DNA of 64,000 nt. Origin: an uncultured Bacteroidales bacterium (GTDB lineage Bacteria; Bacteroidota; Bacteroidia; Bacteroidales; F082). Each line of letters starts with the position of its first letter. Within the stretch, counting starts at the first letter, position 1. The position numbers and the translations under genes are program-made. Below, piece by piece: positions 1 to 10,100 of the stretch. The DNA lies in the NCBI GenBank assembly GCA_900315175.1, contig OMYA01000008.1, forward strand, positions 62,001 to 126,000, given 5' to 3'. The notes beneath the pieces were generated by a model. That model worked only from the letters and a program-made list of their open reading frames with translations. It was not told where the DNA came from and made no database searches.

Positions 1-2085
1 GCTGACGTGGTGTTCGGCAGCAACCAGCGTTTCGGTCTTCCGATGGGCTTCGGCGGTCCTCACGCAGGTTACTTTGCAACAACAGAGGCTTACAAACGTT
101 CGATGCCAGGCCGTATCATTGGTATCTCGAAAGACGCTCTCGGCAATCCGGCTTACCGTCTTGCATTGCAGACACGTGAGCAGCACATCAAACGTGAAAA
201 AGCTACTTCAAATATCTGCACAGCTCAGGCTTTGCTCGCCATCATGTCAGGATTTTACGCAATCTATCACGGACAGGAAGGCATCAAAGAAATCGCACAT
301 CATATCAACTGTCTCGCAGGAAAACTCGCCAAAGAGTTGGAAAAATACGGCGTGAAACAGCTCAACAAACACTTCTTCGACACTCTGTTGTTCGAGTTGC
401 CGGAAGGTGCTTGCACATGCAAAGTGAAAGAAGCAGCTGAGAAACACTGCATGAACTTCCGTATCATCGACAAGCAGCACTTTGGCATCAGTATTGATGA
501 GACGACATGCAAGGAAGACCTCGACGAAATCGGAATGGTCATCGCTGAAGCTCTTGGCAAGGCACATCAGCCACTCGTTTGCGACCCTAACTGCCAGAGT
601 TTCTGTGGTATCCAGGAAGGCATGAGAAGAACCTCAGCATTCTTGACAGCTCCTGTGTTCTCTAAGTATCGCAGCGAGACCGACATGATGCGTTACATGA
701 AACAGCTCGAAAACCGCGACCTCAGCTTGAACCGCTGCATGATTCCGCTTGGCTCATGCACCATGAAGCTGAACCCGGCAACGTCAATGTTCGCACTCAG
801 CTGGCCTGAATTCGGCAATATCCACCCATTCGTGCCGGCAGAACAGGCTGAAGGTTATCTCGAGATGATTAACGAGATGGAGAAAGACCTCTGCGAAATC
901 ACAGGCTTCAAAGGTATCTCGTTCATGCCTAACTCAGGTGCTAGCGGTGAATACGCAGGCTTGATGACAATCCGCCGTTACCAGGAGGCAAAAGGCGAAG
1001 GTCATCGTAACATCTGCCTGATCCCAGCATCAGCACACGGAACAAACCCGGCATCAGCAGCCATGGCAGGTCTTCAGGTCGTCGTCGTGAAATGTGATGA
1101 CCACGGTAACATCGACCTCGCCGACGCTAAAGAGAAAGCCGAACAATATAAGGACACTCTCGCCGCATTCATGGTGACATATCCTTCAACACACGGTATC
1201 TATGAAGACGGCATCCGCACCCTCGTGAAACTCGTTCACGACAATGGTGGTCAGGTCTACATGGACGGTGCCAACATGAACGCACAGGTCGGCCTCACAT
1301 GCCCAGGCTTCATCGGTGCTGACGTATGCCACCTCAACCTGCACAAGACATTCGCTATCCCTCACGGCGGTGGCGGTCCTGGCGTAGGTCCTATCGGCGT
1401 TGCAGAACACCTCGTCCCATTCCTGCCAAGCCATGTGTGCTTCAAGACCGGCGGCTCAGAGCAGAAAGGCGCAGTGTCTGCAGCTCCATTCGGTAGCGCA
1501 CAGATCCTCACAATCACTTATTGCTACCTCAAGATGTTGGGCGGCGAAGGTCTCAAGAAAGCTACAATGGGCGCTATCCTCAACGCTAACTACCTGAAAG
1601 ACAGACTTAAAGATTACTATCCGATCCTCTATACCGGCAACCACGGTCACGTTGCACACGAGATGATTCTCGACATCAACCAGATCAACAAGACAACTGG
1701 CGTTGCCGCTATCGACATCGCAAAACGTTTGATGGACTACGGCTTCCACGCACCGACAGTGGCATTCCCGGTTCACGAGACTTTGATGGTCGAACCTACC
1801 GAGAGCGAGCCATTGGCAGAACTCGACAGATTCGTCGACGCCATGATTAAGATCCGTCAGGAAATCAAGGATATCGAGGATGGCAAGGCACCTCAGGGCG
1901 ACAACATCATCTCACACGCTCCTTATACAGCTGAGATGTTGATGGCAAACGAATGGAACTTCCCATTCAGCCGCGAAGAGGCAGGCTTCCCGCTCAAGAG
2001 CGACGTACAGGATAAGTACTTCCCGCACGTCACTAGAATCGATGACGCCTTCGGTGACAGAAATTTGGTCTGCCGCATGATATAA
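1..2085 (+). CDS. gcvP: Glycine dehydrogenase (decarboxylating), P-protein, 3' part
   Basis: The P-protein of the glycine cleavage system decarboxylates glycine with pyridoxal phosphate and passes the aminomethyl group to lipoyl-GcvH in the cytoplasm. The frame is open from base 1 (Ala-Asp-Val-Val-Phe), so the gene starts upstream; 694 residues are present of the roughly 950 usual for a single-chain P-protein. The PLP lysine is visible in HLNLHKTFAIPHGGGGPG (lysine codon 1345-1347), followed by the glycine-rich loop. The C-terminal half contains GSCTMKLNP and SAHGTNPASA, both typical of the family. The remainder of the gcv system is not in the window. A strong hairpin follows the stop codon. 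Confidence 0.97.
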   Translation, partial: ADVVFGSNQRFGLPMGFGGPHAGYFATTEAYKRSMPGRIIGISKDALGNPAYRLALQTREQHIKREKATSNICTAQALLAIMSGFYAIYHGQEGIKEIAHHINCLAGKLAKELEKYGVKQLNKHFFDTLLFELPEGACTCKVKEAAEKHCMNFRIIDKQHFGISIDETTCKEDLDEIGMVIAEALGKAHQPLVCDPNCQSFCGIQEGMRRTSAFLTAPVFSKYRSETDMMRYMKQLENRDLSLNRCMIPLGSCTMKLNPATSMFALSWPEFGNIHPFVPAEQAEGYLEMINEMEKDLCEITGFKGISFMPNSGASGEYAGLMTIRRYQEAKGEGHRNICLIPASAHGTNPASAAMAGLQVVVVKCDDHGNIDLADAKEKAEQYKDTLAAFMVTYPSTHGIYEDGIRTLVKLVHDNGGQVYMDGANMNAQVGLTCPGFIGADVCHLNLHKTFAIPHGGGGPGVGPIGVAEHLVPFLPSHVCFKTGGSEQKGAVSAAPFGSAQILTITYCYLKMLGGEGLKKATMGAILNANYLKDRLKDYYPILYTGNHGHVAHEMILDINQINKTTGVAAIDIAKRLMDYGFHAPTVAFPVHETLMVEPTESEPLAELDRFVDAMIKIRQEIKDIEDGKAPQGDNIISHAPYTAEMLMANEWNFPFSREEAGFPLKSDVQDKYFPHVTRIDDAFGDRNLVCRMI

Positions 2086-2123
2086 CAAATAAGAGCCGTT
2101 TCGATAGAAACGGCTCTTATTTG
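2086..2123 (+). terminator. Rho-independent terminator of gcvP
   Basis: A perfect 17-bp inverted repeat (2086-2102 with 2107-2123, loop GATA) starts at the base after the stop codon, and T-rich sequence follows. The stem ends in A and T runs, so it could work on either strand. Confidence 0.92.
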
Positions 2124-2404
2124 TTTGGTATAATTTTTTTAGGTATAATAGGAAAAATAGTTGGTAAGACCTAATATAAGGTATTGTATACCAATAAATA
2201 CAATAACTTTGATTAAAACGTTTCCATCAAAGTCACTCTTTTTACTTGAAAAACCTGCTATTTACAAAGTTTTTACCAACTGCTTTTGTCCATTATACCG
2301 GAACTAAAGATGTCAGGAATAAGTAATGAGCCCGGTCAATACCGAGCCCATTACCTTAATTTTGATTAGTTAACTTTAATTAACGTCTCTACAATTCAAT
2401 CATA
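2124..2404. other. Intergenic region between convergent gcvP and lipoprotein gene
   Basis: No gene is visible in these 281 bases. A 9-bp inverted repeat (AGTTGGTAA at 2159-2167, TTACCAACT at 2273-2281) encloses an inner 8-bp inverted repeat (2206-2213 with 2226-2233). This might be the remains of a small non-coding mobile element. A hairpin at 2324-2353 is listed separately. Confidence 0.4.
2324..2353 (-). terminator. Hairpin downstream of the minus-strand lipoprotein gene
   Basis: On the minus strand the two 13-nt arms pair completely if two G-U pairs are allowed, with a 4-nt loop. On the plus strand the same positions become A-C mismatches. The asymmetry suggests the structure matters in minus-strand RNA, as a 3'-end hairpin of the gene ending at 2405. 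No clear T-tract follows. Confidence 0.5.
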
Positions 2405-3973
2405 TTAAAATTCCCCAAAAACATAACGAACAAGACGCACAGACTGGCCGCGGTTAAAGAGAGCGTTGCCATTCAGACCCATCTGGTATTCTTCGAAGTA
2501 CAGGCGTCGAGCCTTGGTGGTGTCTAATAACGTAGAAGACCAATAGTAAGCATAATGTCTACCAGGCACATTGCCAAGGTCGTAGACGCCCGACCCGTTG
2601 CGGATACCCGCAACTGGCAAGAACACCGCACCATTGGCTTCCATCAAAGCCCAAGTCGTGGCATCGTACACGTTACCATTCCATCCATGCATGCCGCAGT
2701 TGAATGTGCAACCTGCCGGAAGAACCCAAATGTCGGGCAACAACACCATGCCGTAAACACCATTAACAGTAGCAGAAGCGTATTTGTCAACACGTGTAGC
2801 ATTTTCATATGGTTGCTGGTTGAACAGATACTGCAACTCTTCGATTGTAAGAGTGCGCCATGTATTGGCAGCGTCAGAACCTATGTCAAGGGTACCCCAA
2901 TCGACAAAATCACCACTGTAATCTGTTTCAGACCTGCTACTATTTATACCGAAGTATGTTGCGGTCGTACTCCATCCAAATAGGTCAACGGTGCCTGTAC
3001 CGCTAATCCAAGGGGCTGAATTTGTGACTATGGTGTTACCTGGCGCAATGCCAATATAACTCCATTGGTTAGGTGCAAAATCCCAACTCCATGAGGTGCC
3101 GTCATATGTTGCCTGTAAATTGCCTGGTGAGAGACGCACTGGTTTACACCATTTGTTGATGGTGAACACATCATGAGTGTCGTACGCAGCCAATGTAACA
3201 GTGACACCGCTGTCGTAGTATCCATTGGCATTTACGGCAGGAACGGTGAAAGTGCTTGTGGCGGAGTATCCAATCGTATAGGCAGTGGCGTCAGTCACCT
3301 CGTCCTGCGGCAGAAGGATAGCCCAACGCTCAGTGTTTGACTCTGCATGGAGTGCGATATCACCGTCGCCAGTCTTGCTGTATTTGTAAGGGTTGACAGC
3401 GGGGCCTATGCTATTTGCTGAAAAGTCAACAGTGACAGTGTTGTTCATACCTGTGATGGCGATAGCCTGATCGGTGTCGGCTCCCGTGATGTTGAACCTC
3501 ATGATGGCGCACTTGTTGTAAAGTGTGGTGCTGTAGTTTGTGTTTGTTGAGTTGTACAATTGTGTCGAACGGCCGTAAGAAATCACGGGATACTTGACAG
3601 TCTGGTCGGAGATATCAACGCTTGAAGGTGCTGAACCAACAGGACCTTTGTTGCCCATGAAGTAGAAGTGCAGGTAGTCCTCATCGTCAGCGCTGGTAGG
3701 AGTGATGTCGCCTCCAAACATCGTGCCGTCGTAAGTGAGATAGCCACAATATTGGCCGTTGTTGCCGACGTATATCACGTCGCCAGCCTCGAATATCACT
3801 GTGGCGTAATCGGGGTGGCCATGAGGGTCGACTATGACCCTATCGCCGCCGTCAACGTCAAGGGTGATGTAAACACTGGCCGGAGCACTTGAGATTGTCT
3901 CAACCTTTTTCTTGCACTGGCTCAATCCGATAACAAATGCGAATGCAAATAAGAATGAAGTAATTTTTTTCAT
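2405..3973 (-). CDS. Lipoprotein with FISUMP/DUF1566-like C-terminal domain
   Basis: This 522-residue protein starts MKKITSFLFAFAFVIG and has a lipobox LSQC, so it should be exported and lipidated. An upstream in-frame Met was rejected because it lies at or before the promoter box at 3999-4006. The N-terminal half is rich in T/S/Y/D beta-strand sequence like surface proteins of this phylum. The C-terminal half has a series of tryptophan-rich blocks (GWSTT, WGTLD, WRTLTIEELQYLF, YYWSST) and ends GQSVRLVRYVFG. This resembles the FISUMP-type domain common as a C-terminal module in Bacteroidales and Fibrobacter lipoproteins. No catalytic residues can be named and the function is unknown. Confidence 0.75.
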   Translation of the reverse strand: MKKITSFLFAFAFVIGLSQCKKKVETISSAPASVYITLDVDGGDRVIVDPHGHPDYATVIFEAGDVIYVGNNGQYCGYLTYDGTMFGGDITPTSADDEDYLHFYFMGNKGPVGSAPSSVDISDQTVKYPVISYGRSTQLYNSTNTNYSTTLYNKCAIMRFNITGADTDQAIAITGMNNTVTVDFSANSIGPAVNPYKYSKTGDGDIALHAESNTERWAILLPQDEVTDATAYTIGYSATSTFTVPAVNANGYYDSGVTVTLAAYDTHDVFTINKWCKPVRLSPGNLQATYDGTSWSWDFAPNQWSYIGIAPGNTIVTNSAPWISGTGTVDLFGWSTTATYFGINSSRSETDYSGDFVDWGTLDIGSDAANTWRTLTIEELQYLFNQQPYENATRVDKYASATVNGVYGMVLLPDIWVLPAGCTFNCGMHGWNGNVYDATTWALMEANGAVFLPVAGIRNGSGVYDLGNVPGRHYAYYWSSTLLDTTKARRLYFEEYQMGLNGNALFNRGQSVRLVRYVFGEF

Positions 3974-3998
3974 ACGTTTTTTTATTAAAATTAGGCTG

Positions 3999-4006
3999 CA
4001 AAAATA
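3999..4006 (-). promoter_or_regulatory. -7 promoter element, lipoprotein gene
   Basis: TATTTTTG on the minus strand, 25 nt before the ATG at 3973; it matches the Bacteroidetes TAnnTTTG -7 consensus. Confidence 0.65.
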
Positions 4007-4051
4007 CAAATTTTTTCAATACGGCGGGGAAAATATTTTGCGGTTTTTTTG

Positions 4052-4086
4052 AAAAAAATGTGGAGATGCGCGAAGTGCATCTCCAC
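4052..4086 (-). terminator. Terminator of the giant T9SS protein gene
   Basis: A 10-bp inverted repeat (4060-4069 with 4077-4086, 7-nt loop) is followed on the minus strand by a run of Ts (A-tract 4052-4058 on plus), 12 nt beyond the stop codon. Confidence 0.9.
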
Positions 4087-4088
4087 AT

Positions 4089-4102
4089 CTGTTATCTGTT
4101 AT
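4089..4102. repeat. Heptanucleotide repeat at the stop codon
   Basis: Two tandem CTGTTAT units; the second overlaps the stop codon (4099-4101) of the minus-strand gene. Similar 7-bp arrays touch other stop codons in this window. Confidence 0.7.
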
Positions 4103-7100
4103 CTTCTAACAATCATCTTGATTCCAGTCATATCCTTGCCGTTGGCGATTCTAACAATGTAGATGCCTTCTGCGAGGTCGTGACGGATTACGTTGCTGCC
4201 TGTAGCGACTTTCTCGCTCAACACTGGCTGGCCAATGAGGTTGTAAACCACGACGTTCAAAGCCTCGTCGCCGTTGTTCTCAATCATGAGCTCGTTGTAG
4301 CTGTTCCAGACTTCTACATTCAATGCGGTGTCAGGAGTGATAGTCATCTGAACTTCTTCAGCGACAACGATGATATCGTCGACTTCCCATGATGCAGCGC
4401 CATCTTCAATGGTGCTGATGTATCTGAAGCCGATATGGCATGTCCTGCCGATATATTCGTCCAATGCGATCTCACCAGACTCTGTCCATTCGTAGTTGCC
4501 TTCTGATTGAGTGTATTCCAATGGTTCCCATGTAGCAGCTGTAGGATCCTGGCCGTCATAGTCGTCGCTGATGTAGAGCTCAAGAGCCGGGCCGTTGAAC
4601 TTCATAGCATTCATGAAGGTCAACGTTACGTTTTGATAAGCACGTGCGCTGAGGTCTAAAGCAGGGGAGATGCACCATTGCTCGTTGTCGACGTCATCGC
4701 CGTAGCCGTTGGCGTTGGCGTAGTGGTTGCCGTTGTGCTCGCCTATGATCCATGGCTTGTTACCAGCGATGTTCACAAATGTCCAGTCGTTCATGTCGCC
4801 TTCCCAGTCTTGGCTCGTGATAATCACAACATCACTCATGATGACGTAGTTGGCTGTTGCTATGCCACTGTTCTCATAGCCTTCCTTGATTGCTATGGCC
4901 TTGAGTGTCATGTCTGAATCCACATGGATAGGATCCATGTAAAGCATTGCCATCGAGGTTGGGTCGCTGCCGTCGGTGGTGTAGAAAATCATCGCATCTT
5001 CTGTCGCACATGATATTTCAACATCAATCTCTTCGTAGTAAGTGCCTGATGCGTAGTTAAACACAGGCATCGCTACAACTGGAGTGACTGAGCCGCCATA
5101 TACGAACAGGTCGAGATAGAAGTTGTAATCAGGATTGCTGATATTGCTTGTTGCGTAAGCTCCGAACTTGTTGCTCGAGTTCTTTGCGATGCCGCGGTTT
5201 GTTGTGGTGCCGTTGGTGATTACGAATCCTGTGTAGTTTGGAATCAAAGCGCCTTCCTCTGATGTCTCAAGAGCGATGTTCCAATCAGTGTTGGTGTTGG
5301 CTGCGAAGTTGGTGCTGCTGCTGTATCCGAGCATGTCGCCAGCAGCATTTGTCAATGTGATGACGTCGCCGTCTACTGTCACGTTCCACAGATATGTGTC
5401 AGCGTTGTCAGCAATATCTGCAGGAAGTATCTCATTACCGCCGTTGTTAACTGATGTGAACAACACTCCGTCAGGTTTGCCAGAAACACCAGCTGTCATT
5501 GCATAGTAGCCGTCGCTCACTGTTGCGTCGTAACGTGAAGCGATGATGACCTGGTCGCCGTCGTGCAAATCACTGAGAGCATAGATTCTGTTCCAGTCGC
5601 CACCAGGAACCGGAGGCTCGGTAACTGTACCGCTCAATGTTACTGTTGCTTCGTTGCCAGAAGATGCATAAATGTTAACACTCTCGGTGTACTGACCGAT
5701 TTCTGTACCATTCATTCTGACGTAGACAGTGGTAGGCACAAGGTTTGTGACACCCTCGAAGAAGATCTCGTCGTCATATTCTTCGTCGTCAAGAGAAATC
5801 TCAAATGGACTATAAACAGACACGTTTATGCTACCCGTTGTTCCGCCTGGTGCTGGAGAGATATTGCCAGCTGTCAGAACAAATGTCTGCGATGCTGATG
5901 GGCCTTCGCCTACAACATGTGTGAAACCGTTCAATGATGTCGGTGTCACTGTCAGATATGGATCTGTTGTGAATCCCATCAATGTGATGTCATCAATTTC
6001 CCATGCTGCCGCTTCTGTCTCTGTTGAGGTGTATTTGAATCCGATGTAGCACTCGTCACCTGTGAAGTTTGCAAGATCTATTGAACCTGACTCAACCCAT
6101 GTGTATGAACCTGTTGACATGATGTATTCGAGTTCAACCCATGTGGCTGTCACTGGATTCTCACCGTCGTAATTATTCGAAAAGAACACCTGCATATCAG
6201 GTCCCGTGTAGTTCTTTGCATTTCTGAATAACAAGCTTGCATTGCTATATACATTGAGGCTGAAAGCAGGAGAGATGCACCACTGTTCGTTCACTCCACC
6301 GTTGTAGCCGTTGGCATTGGCATAGTGGTTGCCGCTGTTTTGTCCAATAGTCCAAGGCTTGCTGCCTTCCACTGTGACAAATGTCCAACCGTTCATATCA
6401 CCTTCCCAGTCTTGGCTAAAGATGGTGACTGCACCTAAGATGATAGTGTATTCTGCAGATGCGACATTGCTGTTCTCATAACCTTCTTTCATCGCAATGG
6501 CCTTGATAGTCATGCTTTCCGCCACTGCGATAGGTGTTTCGTAAACCTCGCTGTTCTCATCTGGCTCACTGCCGTCCAATGTGTAGTAAATCGTAGCATC
6601 TGCTGTGGTGCAAGCGATAGCCACTGTCTGTTCCTCAAAGTATGTGCCGGCTTCTGGTGTGAATGTAGGAGTTGCGCAAGTCAGAGTGCCGCCGCCCACT
6701 GTAGCAAACATGTCGAGGAAGAAGTTATAATTTTCACCGCCTATGTTCTGAGTGTGGTATGGACCGAAGTTGTGGTTGCTGTTCAATGCGATGGCTCTCA
6801 CCGGGGTGTTGACGTTGTTTACGACAAAACCTGAATAGTTTGGAACCATGGCGCCTTCTTCTGAAGTCTGGAATGTGATACCCCAAGCAGTGTTGTCACC
6901 GCCGTTAGCGAAGTTGGTACCGCTGGTGTAGCCGAGCACGTCACCGTTGGCATTTGTGAAGGTGTAATTGTCACCGTTCACATCCACAGTCCAATAATAC
7001 GTTTCCTCGTTGTCAGTGATATCGCTTGGTAAGGTCTCGCCGTTGTTGTCAGGGATACTTGTGAACAACACGCCTTCCGGTTTGCCCGATGCCTGTGCTG

Positions 7101-10100
7101 TCATGGCAAAGTATTCGTTGGCATTTTCGTTGTAACGTGCCGCAAAGATGACCTTCGAACCGCTTGTCAACTGTGAAATGTCGCTCACACGTGAATAGCT
7201 TGTCACAATAGGTGCTGAAGTGACGCTACCGCTCAAAGCGAGATACATGGTGTCGAGCTCTTCTTCGCATATCATCAGACTTTCCTCGTATTCACCAATC
7301 TCAAGACCGGCTTTCAGTCTCACCTTGATGGTGTAGTTGTAAACGCCTGTGTATGTGTTAATTGTGATAGTGCTCTCAGGATGGAAACTGTCACCAGGGA
7401 ATGACGAAATCTCATAATTTTCTGAGGCATGGATGTATGTCGGAGCTGATAGACTCATTCCGCTAATCACAAAAGTCTTCACCGTTGATGGACCCTCTTC
7501 ATACGCATAGTTGAATCCTGACAAAGATGTTGGATTGAGTGTGATGCTTGCGGGATGTGTGTATTGAATGTCGGCAGCAGTTGCTACACGAAGCTGTAAC
7601 TCGTTGTTGAATGCTCCGACAACACCTGTGACTGTGACGTTGTCGCCTTCCTCAAGACCTTCAACAAATGGAATCTTATAGATGATAATGGAAGCGTCGT
7701 CTTGCGAGATGATTGTGTGACCGCTTGTGTTTATAGCGCCGATTATGGCATTTTCAACCATGACGCGTGTGCCTTGTAATGCATTACTGCCGCTGTAGTC
7801 TTCGATGAGTTCGGCAATAGTCTTTACCGTCACAGGTAATGGGTTGCCGCTTGATAAGATCAGGAATTGGTTTTCATCGTTTCCATTAATACCGGTAAGC
7901 TCAACGAGACCGCCGTAAACAGACTTTTTGCCATATCCCTTGACCATGTCGCCTAAAGCTATTGTGGCAGGAACAGTGTTGCTGTTGAGGTAAAGGTCTA
8001 TACCGCCAGTAGCATCCTGGATGAAGATATTTCTGCCTTCCAGGAATGTCACAACACCTTGTACCAATGCGTATTCGTTGTCTGCCAATGCTCTTGCTTC
8101 TGCAATAGTCATAGGCTCAATGATTACATATTCTGCTGAAACAATATCGCTGTCGTTCAAACCTTCCTTGACAGCCAAAGCTTTCACTGTTGTCGTTGCA
8201 CTTACTGTGAATGCATTGGTGTAAACTGTGCTTTCTGTTGTTGGGTCGGTGCCGTCCAATGTGTAGTAAATAGTGGCACCTTCAGTGGTGCATGCTAAAG
8301 TGACCTGTTGCACTGAAATGTATGATCCTGCTGCTGGGCTGAATGTAGGATTGGCTACATGTGCAATCTCTGTGAATGTTGCGTTCACTGTGACGTCAGA
8401 CCCAGGCATAAGGAACTGCATCGTCGTCTGGTCGATGTCGTTTGTGGTCTGGCCATAGGTATATGTTAATGTTGACAATTCATAGCCCAGTGCTGGTGTG
8501 GCTGTCACTGTGATAGTGTCGTTTGCCATTGCCGATGTCGGGTTAACAGCCACTGTACCATTGGTGATGCCTTGAGCGACAGTTACATTGTAATATGTCG
8601 GAGTCGGTATGTCACCTGCTTTATAAAGGTAAACATCCAGCTGACCGCTGCCATAACATGAGAATGGTGAACCGCTACTGTTGAGTCTCAACCAGTTGCG
8701 TGTGTTAGCGCCCTGCGCCTTGATGGTGGCAACACCTGTTGATGCAATCTCAATGGTCCACTGACCGTTGGCGTTGTTCTCAGCCTGAACCTTCAATTGA
8801 TTTGCTGAAGAACTTGCAGCGTAGAGATAACCTCCGTTCACTGCATCATACAAGGTCCAATTGTTGTTATCCTGACCTAATGTCAACTCGAAGACACCGT
8901 CATCGGTTGTTGTGGCAGGTGTCAATGTGATGACGTTATTTACAGGTGTCACATCAACAGCAGCTCTGTTGTTCGTGTTTTGTTTTCCTAATGCCTTGTA
9001 TGACTCTCCCTTGATACCTACAACGATGTATTTGTCACCTGAGATAAGTGCATTTTCATTGGTGATCAGAGTGTAGTCGGTCTCTTGTACTGGTGGAGTT
9101 GGAATGTTGATAATGTAAACCGCTGTTGCGATATCGCTGTCAGTCATGCCTTCCTTAACGGCGAAAGCCTTCACTGTAGTTGAATCACTGACGGCGATGG
9201 CTGTAGTGTAAGCTGTGCTATTGACTGTCGGGTCGGTGCCGTCTAATGTGTAGTAAATTGTCGCACCTTCTGTTGCGCATGCAATCTCAACATTCTGTGC
9301 CTCCGTGTATTCGCCAGCTGCAGGTGTGAATGTAGGTGTGGCGACCTGCTGCATCGGTGTCTCGTGTTTTGTAACATCTGTTGCATAAGCAACACGAAGT
9401 TGCGGGTTGTTGTAGCAACCGACAACACCGATGACATCGACAGCGTCACCTTCTGAAATGCTGTCCAATGCCGGAACTTTGTATATATTCAAGGTGTTTT
9501 CACCTTGTGTGAGAGTTGTGTTGCCGCTAGTGTTGATAGTTCCGATAATCGCATTCACAATCTGAACGCGTGTCGACTGCAACAACTGGGTGCCAGCATG
9601 ATCTTCCATGATCTCAGCAATGGTCTTCTCTGCCAAAGGAAGAGTGTTGCCCGTCGAGATGATGCTGAACTGGCCGGCTTCACCACCATTGATAGAGGTG
9701 AGCTCTACGAGACCGTTGTAAACTGTCTTCTTGCCGTATGCCTGAACTTTGTCGCCCAATGCCAAAACTGAAGGCACGGTGCCAGAGTTGAGATAAAGGA
9801 CGATACCAGCTGTCTCATCCTGAACATAAATGTTCCTTCCGTCAATAAATGTCACGGTGCCTTGCACGCTAGCATACTGGTTGTTGGCTAACGCTCTTGC
9901 CTCAGCAATGGTGATGACTGGCTCAATTGTGTATGTCGCACTTGCCACATTGCTGTTGCTCATGCCGGTCTTCACACCAAGGGCCTTCACAGTCGTCGTT
10001 TCGCTGATGGCGATAGGAGTGGAGTAGACCGCACTCGATGTCGTCGGAACGTCACCATTTGTTGTGTAGTGGATTGTGGCACCGTCGGTTGTGCAGCTGA

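Noticed and set aside
2555..2983. 142-codon plus-strand frame inside the lipoprotein gene
   Set aside because: Antisense shadow of a gene with signal peptide, domain pattern and promoter; composition is not protein-like.
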